From: Candidatus Thorarchaeota archaeon | GTDB taxonomy: Archaea; Asgardarchaeota; Thorarchaeia; Thorarchaeales; Thorarchaeaceae | Direction of reading: 5' to 3' | Assembly (NCBI GenBank): GCA_003345595.1 | Contig: PRDI01000075.1 | Coordinates: forward strand, 1 to 64,000 | DNA length: 64,000 bases | Shown: positions 9,704 to 18,353 of the stretch, in pieces | Numbering within the stretch: position 1 is the first letter of the stretch | Layout: the number at the start of each line of letters is the position of its first letter | The notes under the pieces: generated by a model | Told to the model about the DNA's origin: nothing | What the model saw: the letters and a program-made list of their open reading frames with translations, nothing else | Databases searched by the model: none | Position numbers and translations under genes: made by a program

Positions 9704-9837
9704 TTCTCTTTCTTCCTGTGGTTTAGTTTCGGCGGTTGCCTTTCGCCACTTTTGAACTTATTCTTCGACATTATGCCATACAGCATTGAACGATTGATTT
9801 CAAGGAACGGGGTGTGAGTATGGCACTAGGTCGACGG

Positions 9838-9990
9838 CTCTAATGTGTTCGTGAGAGTGAAGCGCACCCTGTCATGCAGAAGAAGGCCATGGTGGGCCGG
9901 GCCGGATTTCTCGGCCAAGAGCTGGGAGCCAGCTCCTGCGAACCGGCGGCCTCTTGGTTTTGCGCTCGTGGACCACAAGACCATCGAGTC
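9838..9990. ncRNA. Candidate structured RNA or regulatory element, strand uncertain
   Basis: Perfect GC hairpins GGCCG-gatttct-CGGCC and GAGCTGG-gag-CCAGCTC, enclosed by AGCGCA…TGCGCT, in an intergenic gap. Confidence 0.3.
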
Positions 9991-10054
9991 CCGAACCAAG
10001 AATCATAGCCAAGCTAGACTACCGACCCATGCCAACGTGGACTCATGGTGGCAG

Positions 10055-10918
10055 TCATTTAATGGTTTCGTTCGACTGTGCCTGCAAAAACTCCACCGAA
10101 CCAAGGAACACCCCATCAATACTGTAGACTTCAGACGTAGGAAGGTCCACGCATCCACTTTCAAACAGAGGCCCCTGCAACTTAGCACCCTGTTGATTAA
10201 GTGGAAGTCCGGAGATCAGTGTGTTGAAGCTTGGGAGGGTTATCAGAACCCCGTCAGAATCTTCTTGGCCCTGAGGAATGCCGATGTTCTCTCGAAGACA
10301 GTTCTTGTTCAGTCTGGAACGGAGTATGACTGGCAGTGGTCCAGCGTATCTTCTTCGAGTCTGTCTGCCGGGCAATCGCGCCGACACTACTCTTGTTCGT
10401 GTCAGGCTAGGGTGGCTGTGTCCAATCACGATCATCCGTGAATCTATGACCTCTGGCGAAGGCCATGCATGACCATGAACTAGCCCAATGGAGCAATCCT
10501 CAGTCTTACAAAGCACAACTCCTCTCACATCTGCCACTTTGATATTCCTAGGCAACAGGCTCTCGATTGCACCATCATGATTGCCAGGTATCAGAATCAC
10601 GTCCGTATTCTCTGATAGTTGTGTCATGAAGTTCGGGATAGTCTGCCAGTTGAAGGAGCTGTCAGGGGAGATTGTGTGTTTCAAATCACCTATGATATAG
10701 AGCGAAGAAACCGAATGCTTCTCGATTAGGGTTTTGAGTTTCTTGAGCATTGACCGGTGTTCCGACGGGAATGAAATGCCACTGAGCTTGGACAGCTCAT
10801 CATGGAAACCCAAATGTATATCGGACACCAGAAGCGCAGAGAGCGTATCGGTGTGGACTACCAAGCAGCCACTATCAAAGATTGTTTCCATCGATGTACT
10901 GTCTGGATTCGAGAGCAT
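10055..10918 (-). CDS. Calcineurin-like metallophosphoesterase
   Basis: 'LLVSDIHLG…IIGDLKH…PGNHDG…GHAW…GHSHP' motifs. Confidence 0.88.
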   Translation of the reverse strand: MLSNPDSTSMETIFDSGCLVVHTDTLSALLVSDIHLGFHDELSKLSGISFPSEHRSMLKKLKTLIEKHSVSSLYIIGDLKHTISPDSSFNWQTIPNFMTQLSENTDVILIPGNHDGAIESLLPRNIKVADVRGVVLCKTEDCSIGLVHGHAWPSPEVIDSRMIVIGHSHPSLTRTRVVSARLPGRQTRRRYAGPLPVILRSRLNKNCLRENIGIPQGQEDSDGVLITLPSFNTLISGLPLNQQGAKLQGPLFESGCVDLPTSEVYSIDGVFLGSVEFLQAQSNETIK

Positions 10919-10954
10919 TTCAACATCGTCATATGAAGAGGCTCGTGATTAGAG

Positions 10955-11341
10955 ATGGTCCTGACTGCTCATGAGATTGGGCTCCTTGCTCAGGAGGAAT
11001 TGACTCAGGCTGACATCCAGTACTTCAAAGGTAAGTATGGTATACGGTTCATGAGGGCCTTGCGAACAGTCGAAGAACGGCGTGTCGTCAAGTATGTCTT
11101 CAAGCCGAGCGGACTCACCTCATGGATCGTCCGAGGCGTCAAACGCGAGTATCTCGTGATTCCAGAGAACTACTGTAGCTGCAGAAGCTTCTACCAGTCG
11201 GTCGTTATTGCAAGAGAGATTGACACTTGTTACCACCTTCTTGCACAGAAGATTGCAGAAGTCCGAGGATCCTACGAAACAATCGATTCGACAGATAGTC
11301 AGAGAAGGAAGATGCATGTTGTATGGAGAAGGACTGACTAG
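10955..11341 (+). CDS. Small SWIM zinc-finger protein (ZSWIM7/SWS1-like)
   Basis: 'YCSCRSFYQSVVIAREIDTCYHLLAQKI' = CxC…CxH SWIM motif. Confidence 0.7.
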   Translation: MVLTAHEIGLLAQEELTQADIQYFKGKYGIRFMRALRTVEERRVVKYVFKPSGLTSWIVRGVKREYLVIPENYCSCRSFYQSVVIAREIDTCYHLLAQKIAEVRGSYETIDSTDSQRRKMHVVWRRTD

Positions 11342-11372
11342 ACGGTCCTGGAAACACGCCCGCTGAGGATAA

Positions 11373-11383
11373 CTTTAAAAAAC
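11373..11383 (+). promoter_or_regulatory. TATA-like element (CTTTAAAAAAC)
   Basis: AT-rich box about 50-60 nt upstream of the secreted-protein start. Confidence 0.45.
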
Positions 11384-11430
11384 GCCCTCTGATGACGCTG
11401 GCTATCTAAGCATCTAGGTCGAACTGAGCA

Positions 11431-12525
11431 ATGCTGCGGCTTGATAACATGTCCAAAATCTGTACGGCCGTGATTACGCTCATGGTAGTCTTATCCTGTT
11501 TAGAGAGTACCGCAAGCGCTCAGACCCCCCTTGACCCGGTCGTCATCCTGTACGATGCCTCCCACGGACCACAGTTTGCGGCGGACGACGCAGACAAGGG
11601 CCTCAAACTCATGCTTGACCTGGTCAATGCGTCAACAAGATACATGGTCCGTGTCAACGAGGTTTCTCCCATCAATGACACCATATTGAAGGATGTAGAC
11701 GTCCTAATTCTCGCGTCCCCCGATCGAACTTATGAGTTCACCAAATCGGAAGCATTGTCAATCGTAGAGATGCTGAACAACGGTAGTTCATTGATGATAC
11801 TCGGTGATCCTGCCATCAGCTCGAACTCCACGTATTGGTCGGGTGAGCCGGCTTTCCAAGACTTGGGGGACAATATTGCAGTCAATCGGCTCTTGGACCT
11901 ACTAAACATCACCGGTGTTGGGTTCAGTATCAATGCGACTGGTGACGACAACTTCTGGCCGGACACAATGTTTGACTATGAACGCGCCTTGAACAACACA
12001 TATCCCTGGGTGATACGGCTCGATCCTACGACATGGGAATCAAGCCATCCAATCTTCAAAGACATCAACGAACTGATTCTGATGACCGCCTCTCTAAAGC
12101 CAGTGTCCCTAGTCAGTTCGATCGCACATGGTGCGAAGACCTCATTTGCCCAGTTCAGAAAGGGTCCTAACACCTTCGCCAACTATTCCTTTCCAAACAT
12201 GAGCTTGGCCGAGTTTGAAGAACGCCCGCTCTCCTACTCGGCAATTAACGGCACACTCCCACCATGGCTCTCCGCCTTTGAGTACAACAACAGCAGGGTT
12301 GTGATATCAGGCTCCACAATCATGTTCACAGGACGTCTTCTTGATTTGCCCAAAGCCGAGGTCAAATGGTTCTATGCAGCAGATAACTCCCGGCTTTTCA
12401 TGAACATACTCGGCTGGCTCTCAGAAGACTTCGTCGAACCCGAGACCGCCGTTATGCCCATGCTGTTGATCTCATCCGCGATTCTTGTAATCGGTGTTGT
12501 CTTCTATTTGGCTAAGAAGAGGTAA
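11431..12525 (+). CDS. Secreted, C-terminally membrane-anchored protein, sequon-rich
   Basis: N-terminal hydrophobic signal, C-terminal TM 'LLISSAILVIGVVFYLAKKR', many N-x-S/T sequons. Confidence 0.75.
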   Translation: MLRLDNMSKICTAVITLMVVLSCLESTASAQTPLDPVVILYDASHGPQFAADDADKGLKLMLDLVNASTRYMVRVNEVSPINDTILKDVDVLILASPDRTYEFTKSEALSIVEMLNNGSSLMILGDPAISSNSTYWSGEPAFQDLGDNIAVNRLLDLLNITGVGFSINATGDDNFWPDTMFDYERALNNTYPWVIRLDPTTWESSHPIFKDINELILMTASLKPVSLVSSIAHGAKTSFAQFRKGPNTFANYSFPNMSLAEFEERPLSYSAINGTLPPWLSAFEYNNSRVVISGSTIMFTGRLLDLPKAEVKWFYAADNSRLFMNILGWLSEDFVEPETAVMPMLLISSAILVIGVVFYLAKKR

Positions 12526-12539
12526 GCTGTGGAAAACGC

Positions 12540-13148
12540 TTACCAGGTGGGTATCTGCAGGCCCTCAGCCTGCAAGACTCTCTCTATCTCGTTCCTGAGC
12601 TCAACGATATTCGTCCCCTGCTTAGCCGAAAGTGGGACAATCACGGGAGCAAGTCCCTTCTGTGGAATCTTGTCATGCAGATAGTCTATCTCTTCTGCTC
12701 TGTTACCACTTGGCAGCTTGTCAATCTTGTTAGCGACTACTATCACGTGTTGAGATATCTCAGAAAGGAAGGTATAGAATTCCATATCGATTGGAATCTC
12801 TCCCTTGTTTTCCCATCTCTCGACGAGCTCTCGGAAGAGCGAGATGTCTATGACGAGGACCGCCAAGACTAGGCGACCGCTCCAAGACTCAAGCTTTTGC
12901 ACGAGTGCGGTCTTTGCCCGTTCAATGGCCTTCCTTCCCTGTCCAGCCATGTGGCCAAAGCCCGGTGTATCAACAAAGAGCACGGCTCCGAGATCAATAC
13001 TCTTCTCCCATCGTGTGGTCCCTGGACGCTTGCCTACCTTGAGTCTTCGGCCTGTGAGTGCTCTCATCACGCTACTCTTACCCACGTTGCTTCGTCCAGC
13101 GAAAACGACCATGGGTTTCTCATTCCCAGAATGGTCTTGTTCTGGCAT
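12540..13148 (-). CDS. engB: Probable GTP-binding protein EngB
   Basis: 'VVFAGRSNVGKSSVMRALTG…VDTPGFG…ANKIDKL'; likely start MPEQDHSG. Confidence 0.9.
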   Translation of the reverse strand: MPEQDHSGNEKPMVVFAGRSNVGKSSVMRALTGRRLKVGKRPGTTRWEKSIDLGAVLFVDTPGFGHMAGQGRKAIERAKTALVQKLESWSGRLVLAVLVIDISLFRELVERWENKGEIPIDMEFYTFLSEISQHVIVVANKIDKLPSGNRAEEIDYLHDKIPQKGLAPVIVPLSAKQGTNIVELRNEIERVLQAEGLQIPTW

Positions 13149-15960
13149 AGTTCCGCTCCGCCTCTGCAATCTGCCTGAGCAGACTGACTCTGTCTGTCAT
13201 TCCCGGACGCAGTATACGAGATGCTGTCGTCGGTCCAATTCCACGTCCGGCCAGCGCTAGTAGGGCAATCCTGCCATACGTTGCCACAAGTTCTGCTGTC
13301 AGGACGCCTGCAGCATAGAGCTTTCTCTTGTCCTTAGGTACCCTTCGGCCGGCTTTCACTGATTTCACTGTTCCTGAAAGCTCCGAGTCGTCCGGAGAAA
13401 CTGCTGCAATCATTCTTGATCCACAGCTTGGACAGGACACTATCTCGTCCAAAGTGGATACTGTCCGAACCGAGTTCCAATCTCCATTGGCCATACACAC
13501 GAGTCTGAACTGTTTTGCGAGAAGTCTGGCCTCCATAAGCCGAAGAATCTCGTTCTCATCAGTGATTTCACCTAGCACCTCGAAGCGGCTCTTTTCCTCA
13601 ATTATCAGGCGTGCGAGTGGCGAGGGTTTGTCGGTTACTACAGTATAGACGTCCACAGTCCCAGATGAGATTCGGTCGAATAGGTCGACGACCATATTCT
13701 CGTCCAGTTTGTCGTGCAGCACCTCTCTCATCGCCTCTTCGTAGACAGGTCCGTCCTGAAAGACATCTATCAGGCGTCTGACCGGGATGTCCTTGACCCT
13801 TATGTCTCTTCTAATCACACCCATTCTACGGGCGACATGGATGAATCGGGACGCGAATGTCTGCGTGTGTTTCACTGCTAGTCGAAGTATCGTCGAAACC
13901 TGATTGCCTGTATATCCCTTGAGCGTGTCAACAACACGATTCAAGTCAAGCCGTGCCGTCGAAGTCAGAAGAATTCGGTAGGGATCTCTCTCAACACCCA
14001 CGTCTGCTCCGATGCTCGTTGTCAGTAGAGCTGCTACGACAATGCCGAGGGTTTCATTTGCCTTGGTGCCGAACGGGGTATGAATGACCAAACCCGATCC
14101 GAAGTCCTCAACCAAGACAGAGTCCGCAGACGGCAACCTGCCCAATGACTCATGGCTCTGCACCACGGTTCGAATCATGTAGTCTTGTGTTGTTTCATCT
14201 ATCCCGTAGTGAGTCTGTAGCCAATTCCGGGCTTCAGCATTCGGTTCTCTCAGTGTGGAGTTCCAGAGCTTGGCAACCTCCGATGCAACCTCATATGGGA
14301 CCGGGATCATCTCACCAATCCAATGTGGTGCCTCGGTGTCAACGCTGGTTGCTGGTGCACAGAGGACCTCTTCTTCATCCACACTTACAACAGTCCAAGA
14401 CTTACCCCTTATGACAAGCAGCGAGCCGCCTTGCAGATTCTGTGTGACATAGTCTTCGTCCAATACACCTATGGATGTCCTCGTAGTCATGTCTAGGGCG
14501 TTCAGTTGTCTAACATCTGGAATTGTGCTCAAGTGCTCGTAGTAGAAGACCCGTGTCTTCCTGCTAGCTGAGATTCTTGAGTTCTGTATGCGTACAATTC
14601 CTCTCTCGGCCATAAAGTCCAGCACTGAGCCGAGTTCCTCATCAGTCACCTCCACGAACGGGTATGCTCCGTGTATCAATGCTGTGAGATCCTTGCGGTC
14701 TATCTGATGCGTGTCAATGACAACCCCAGCTATCTGATGACATAGAACGTCCCAAGCCTTCTTGTGTATGCTTGCGTCCTCGACCTTGTTCGACAGGGCA
14801 CGTCTAAGTATCACCGCTGACTCAGTCACGTCGTCGAGATTAACGGTTGCCAGAAACACCCCCTCTGCGATCTTGTCGAGTCCATGGCCGGCGCGCCCAG
14901 TACGCTGCAAGGCGCGGGCCACTTCTCGAGGGGACGAATACTGGACGACTAGGTCTGCCTGTCCGATGTCTATGCCAAGTTCCAGACTTGACGTAGCGAT
15001 GATTGCCCTTGAGAGTCCCTGTTTCAAACGAGTTTCAGCAGCCACTCGGGTGTCCTTTGAGAGTGACCCATGGTGGACATCAAACTCAAATGGAGGTTTG
15101 AGAGCGTGCATCTTGGCGCCAAGGACTTCCGCGAACGACCTAGTGTTAGTGAACACTATTGTCGAGGTATGTGATTGCACTAGATCAACGATTCTTCGAA
15201 GCCTCGCTGTGGAGTTCACGGGATAGGAGATTCTCTTGGAAGTTTCAATATCCTCAGTAGTGGGTTGTGGCATTTCCACTCTCAAGTTCATCTTCCGTAG
15301 TCCATATCCCTCCCACAGGATTCTTGTTTCACCCTTCGGCCCGCTCAAAAGGGCCATAACAGCCCTAGGGTTCCCGACGGTTGCGGACAGCCCTATTCGT
15401 TGTACTCGCCCCCCTACGGCTTGGTCCAGCCGTTCAAGACCAAGACTGAGCTGTGTCCCTCTTTTGCTGTCGGCCAGTTCGTGTACCTCGTCGACAACCA
15501 CGGCAAACACAGTCTTGAGATGGTATCTGAGCCTCGGCGCTGGCAGGATTGCCTGAAGCGACTCGGGCGTCGTTATTAGCAGGTGAGGTGGTGTGATGGC
15601 CTGCTGTCTTCGCACATATTGTGTTGTATCACCGTGCCGGACAGCCACTGTGAAACCCAATTTGCCACAGAGGCCCTCCACTCTTCCAAACACGTCCCTG
15701 TTGAGTGCTCTTAGCGGCGTTATGTACAGGATGTAGACCCCAAACAGGTCTCGTTTCTGCTGTTTTTCTCCAAGGAGTTTCAGTAGTGGTAAGAGGGCCG
15801 CTTCAGTCTTGCCGCTGCCTGTGGGGGCGAGTAGAAGCATGTCGCTGCGTTCAGTCAGTATTGCTGGAATCGCCTTCTCTTGGATCGGTGTGGGCTTCTG
15901 GATACCACGAGCTGACAGGAATTCGGAAATCTCTGGACCTAGAGAATCAAAAGCACTCAT
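13120..15960 (-). CDS. lhr: Lhr-type DEAD/DEAH superfamily 2 helicase
   Basis: 'LLLAPTGSGKTEAALLPLL', 'DEVHEL', 'ELGIDIGQADLVVQYSSPREVARALQRTGRAGH'. Confidence 0.94.
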   Translation of the reverse strand: MSAFDSLGPEISEFLSARGIQKPTPIQEKAIPAILTERSDMLLLAPTGSGKTEAALLPLLKLLGEKQQKRDLFGVYILYITPLRALNRDVFGRVEGLCGKLGFTVAVRHGDTTQYVRRQQAITPPHLLITTPESLQAILPAPRLRYHLKTVFAVVVDEVHELADSKRGTQLSLGLERLDQAVGGRVQRIGLSATVGNPRAVMALLSGPKGETRILWEGYGLRKMNLRVEMPQPTTEDIETSKRISYPVNSTARLRRIVDLVQSHTSTIVFTNTRSFAEVLGAKMHALKPPFEFDVHHGSLSKDTRVAAETRLKQGLSRAIIATSSLELGIDIGQADLVVQYSSPREVARALQRTGRAGHGLDKIAEGVFLATVNLDDVTESAVILRRALSNKVEDASIHKKAWDVLCHQIAGVVIDTHQIDRKDLTALIHGAYPFVEVTDEELGSVLDFMAERGIVRIQNSRISASRKTRVFYYEHLSTIPDVRQLNALDMTTRTSIGVLDEDYVTQNLQGGSLLVIRGKSWTVVSVDEEEVLCAPATSVDTEAPHWIGEMIPVPYEVASEVAKLWNSTLREPNAEARNWLQTHYGIDETTQDYMIRTVVQSHESLGRLPSADSVLVEDFGSGLVIHTPFGTKANETLGIVVAALLTTSIGADVGVERDPYRILLTSTARLDLNRVVDTLKGYTGNQVSTILRLAVKHTQTFASRFIHVARRMGVIRRDIRVKDIPVRRLIDVFQDGPVYEEAMREVLHDKLDENMVVDLFDRISSGTVDVYTVVTDKPSPLARLIIEEKSRFEVLGEITDENEILRLMEARLLAKQFRLVCMANGDWNSVRTVSTLDEIVSCPSCGSRMIAAVSPDDSELSGTVKSVKAGRRVPKDKRKLYAAGVLTAELVATYGRIALLALAGRGIGPTTASRILRPGMTDRVSLLRQIAEAERNYARTRPFWE

Positions 15961-16196
15961 CCAAACGACTTCCTTAGTCGGAGCGTGTGACGAATGGCAC
16001 TCACTAGGATGCGGATGTCGGTTCTGAGTGTAGCATCAGCATCGCATGCCCTGTTCTCAAGCAGTTCTATGGCCTCGTTCGGAGAGGAGATCTGTTTCAT
16101 TATCTCCTCGACCAGTGACTGCACTATGTCAAGATTGGACAGGTGCGGTGCAGATCTCTCGAATGCCTGTTGGACTATTTCTTCAGTGTTCATCAT
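15957..16196 (-). CDS. Small conserved-looking protein of unknown function
   Basis: Stop overlaps the lhr start; protein-like composition. Confidence 0.55.
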   Translation of the reverse strand: MMNTEEIVQQAFERSAPHLSNLDIVQSLVEEIMKQISSPNEAIELLENRACDADATLRTDIRILVSAIRHTLRLRKSFG

Positions 16197-16216
16197 GAGG
16201 TGGCTCTGGACGTGCC

Positions 16217-16321
16217 TTACTCTTCCTCTTCCTCACCGTATGCGACGTAGCCCAAGACAAGGAGAAGGGCCACGATTCCCAAGACGTACAAGACAATATC
16301 GATGACTGGGATTATCTGCAT
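16217..16321 (-). CDS. 34-aa single-TM microprotein (MQIIPVIDIVLYVLGIVALLLVLGYVAYGEEEEE)
   Basis: Manual translation of the minus strand; ATG at 16321, TAA at 16217; hydrophobic core and acidic tail; below ORF track size cut-off. Confidence 0.5.
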   Translation of the reverse strand: MQIIPVIDIVLYVLGIVALLLVLGYVAYGEEEEE

Positions 16322-16388
16322 AGGTATCAGATGGCTCCGTCTGAGTGTCACTTATAATCATTGCTGACTGAAAAGATTGATGCAGTGG

Positions 16389-16640
16389 CTATTCCTCTGT
16401 CTTTGCGCTCTCGTAGAATCGGTCAATGAAGCTGCCGTAGACATCTACAGGCTCGGTGAGCGAAGTGACATCGTCAATAGTCATCTCAAGTCCACAGGAG
16501 CCGCACTTAACAGTGGCGACTTTCTTTTCTCTAAGCAGTTCTATCTTGATTGCCGCATTACCACAGCTTGGGCATTGATAAACGTCAGGAATCCGCTTTT
16601 GTGGTCGTCGTCGGATTTTCTGCCTTCTTCTTCTTCCCAT
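16389..16640 (-). CDS. elf1: Elf1-like zinc-ribbon transcription elongation factor
   Basis: 'MGRRRRQKIRRRPQKRIPDVYQCPSCGNAAIKIELLREKKVATVKCGSCGLEM'. Confidence 0.88.
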   Translation of the reverse strand: MGRRRRQKIRRRPQKRIPDVYQCPSCGNAAIKIELLREKKVATVKCGSCGLEMTIDDVTSLTEPVDVYGSFIDRFYESAKTEE

Positions 16641-16795
16641 GATTCCTCACCTTTGCCTATTTCGCACAGACCGAGCTACAAGGCACGGAGAAACAGAGCG
16701 ACTCCGGCCTCGGCTGGGATTCATTTAAGCGTTGCGTTAAGTCCCGATGAGTTTGGGGTTCGAAGGCTTCTTATTGCAGCTGCCGTGCGACATGA

Positions 16796-17032
16796 GTGAT
16801 GTCCGCCTTGTCAAGAAATGCTCAGTGCGTATTGCAGATACTACAGGCCACAGGTACCCTGACGACATCCGAGATACTTGAGATGGCAAGGAGAACTGAG
16901 TACGCTGAGATCTGCAAAGACTGTGCAGGTGGTGACACTTTTGTCGCCGCTGCCAACCAGCTTGTCGAACAGGGGCTTGTCACGAAGAAACTGGGTAAAG
17001 GCGGATACCACTGGCAAATTGTGAGGCGATGA
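16796..17032 (+). CDS. Small winged-helix-like protein (GTG start)
   Basis: wHTH-like sequence; ATGA overlap with the next gene. Confidence 0.6.
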   Translation: MMSALSRNAQCVLQILQATGTLTTSEILEMARRTEYAEICKDCAGGDTFVAAANQLVEQGLVTKKLGKGGYHWQIVRR

Positions 17033-17132
17033 GAGAACGGACACTGAGTACTGGGCGCGTATCAGGGACGACTTCCCTGTCCTCAAGCGTACGGTCAATG
17101 GTCATCCACTGGTCTATCTAGACAGTGCATGC

Positions 17133-18299
17133 ATGGCATTGAAACCCCGTCAGGTTCTTGAGGCGATGAACGAATACTACGAGCAATACCCTGCCTGTGC
17201 TGGCCGCAGTATCCACAAGTTAGGACAAGAGGCCTCAGCTGCCTATTCAAGAGCTAGGGAGAAGATTGCTCGATTCATCAATGCCAGTGAACCAGCTGAG
17301 TGTATCTGGACGCGAAACGCAACAGAGGCGCTCAACATGGTTGCAAGTGGTCTCAAGATTTCCAAGGGCTCGAAAATCCTGACGACTAGCCTAGAACACC
17401 ACAGTAGTTCGCTTCCTTTTGTGGAAAGAGCGAGAAGGAGCGGTATGAGGATTGAGGTCCTCAGGGCGCACAATGATGGGACTTTCGATATTGAAGACTG
17501 GAAGAAAGCCATTGACCGCACTACGAGAGTTGTTTCTGTTGCTCACTCTTCAAACGTCACTGGTACTGTCACACCCCTCAGGGACATAGTCGAGATTGCA
17601 CATGATCGAGGTGCATTGGTTGTTTCAGACGACGCCCAGTATGCTCCGCATCACCCACTTGATGTACAGAGCCTCGACATTGACTTCTCAGCCATCTCGG
17701 TACACAAAATGTGTGGCCCAACGGGAATGGGCATTCTCTACGGAAAAATGGAACTACTAGAGTCATTGAACATGTTCCTTGTCGGTGGCGATACCGTCAG
17801 CGATGTGAGGTTTGAGAAGGGCCGCATACTGCCCCAATATCTGCCGCCACCGGCAAAGTTTGAGGCTGGACTGCAGAACTATGCAGGTGCTATAGGTGCC
17901 GGCGCGGCCGCAGAATACCTTCAATCGATTGGCATGATCGAAGTCGAAAAACGAGAGCGGGAACTTCTGACAATCATGCTCAAGGGCTTGAAGGAACTGG
18001 AACACGTCAATGTGCTTGGGCCTGAGGATGTCAGGGTTCGAAGTGGGCTCGTGACATTCTATGTGGACACAGTCACATCAGCACATGACATCGCATCTTT
18101 CTTGAGCGACGAGTATGGAGTGATGATAAGGAGCGGGTTCCATTGTGCAGGGCCTTTTCACTACCAGCTGGGAATCCCTCCCGCAAGAGGGACTGCACGG
18201 GCTTCAATATACATCTATAACAACGAAGCAGAAGTCAGTAGGCTCCTAGAAGGTCTTCATGCACTGATTGTTACAAGCTCACAGGAAGAAACTCACTGA
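17133..18299 (+). CDS. sufS: Cysteine desulfurase / class V aminotransferase (SufS-like); true N-terminus lies upstream
   Basis: 'SVHKMCGPTGMGILYG' PLP lysine region, 'RSGFHCAGP' catalytic Cys; homologous-looking N-terminus in frame upstream to about 17028 without ATG/GTG/TTG. Confidence 0.88.
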   Translation: MALKPRQVLEAMNEYYEQYPACAGRSIHKLGQEASAAYSRAREKIARFINASEPAECIWTRNATEALNMVASGLKISKGSKILTTSLEHHSSSLPFVERARRSGMRIEVLRAHNDGTFDIEDWKKAIDRTTRVVSVAHSSNVTGTVTPLRDIVEIAHDRGALVVSDDAQYAPHHPLDVQSLDIDFSAISVHKMCGPTGMGILYGKMELLESLNMFLVGGDTVSDVRFEKGRILPQYLPPPAKFEAGLQNYAGAIGAGAAAEYLQSIGMIEVEKRERELLTIMLKGLKELEHVNVLGPEDVRVRSGLVTFYVDTVTSAHDIASFLSDEYGVMIRSGFHCAGPFHYQLGIPPARGTARASIYIYNNEAEVSRLLEGLHALIVTSSQEETH

Positions 18300-18353
18300 G
18301 GACGCGAAACTTGGAACTGAGCTGGTCCGGAACCTCTTGTTCGTTGCCTGTAT

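Noticed and set aside
9845-10441. 198-aa plus-strand ORF
   Set aside because: Covers the structured intergenic segment and the antisense of the phosphoesterase; low-quality composition
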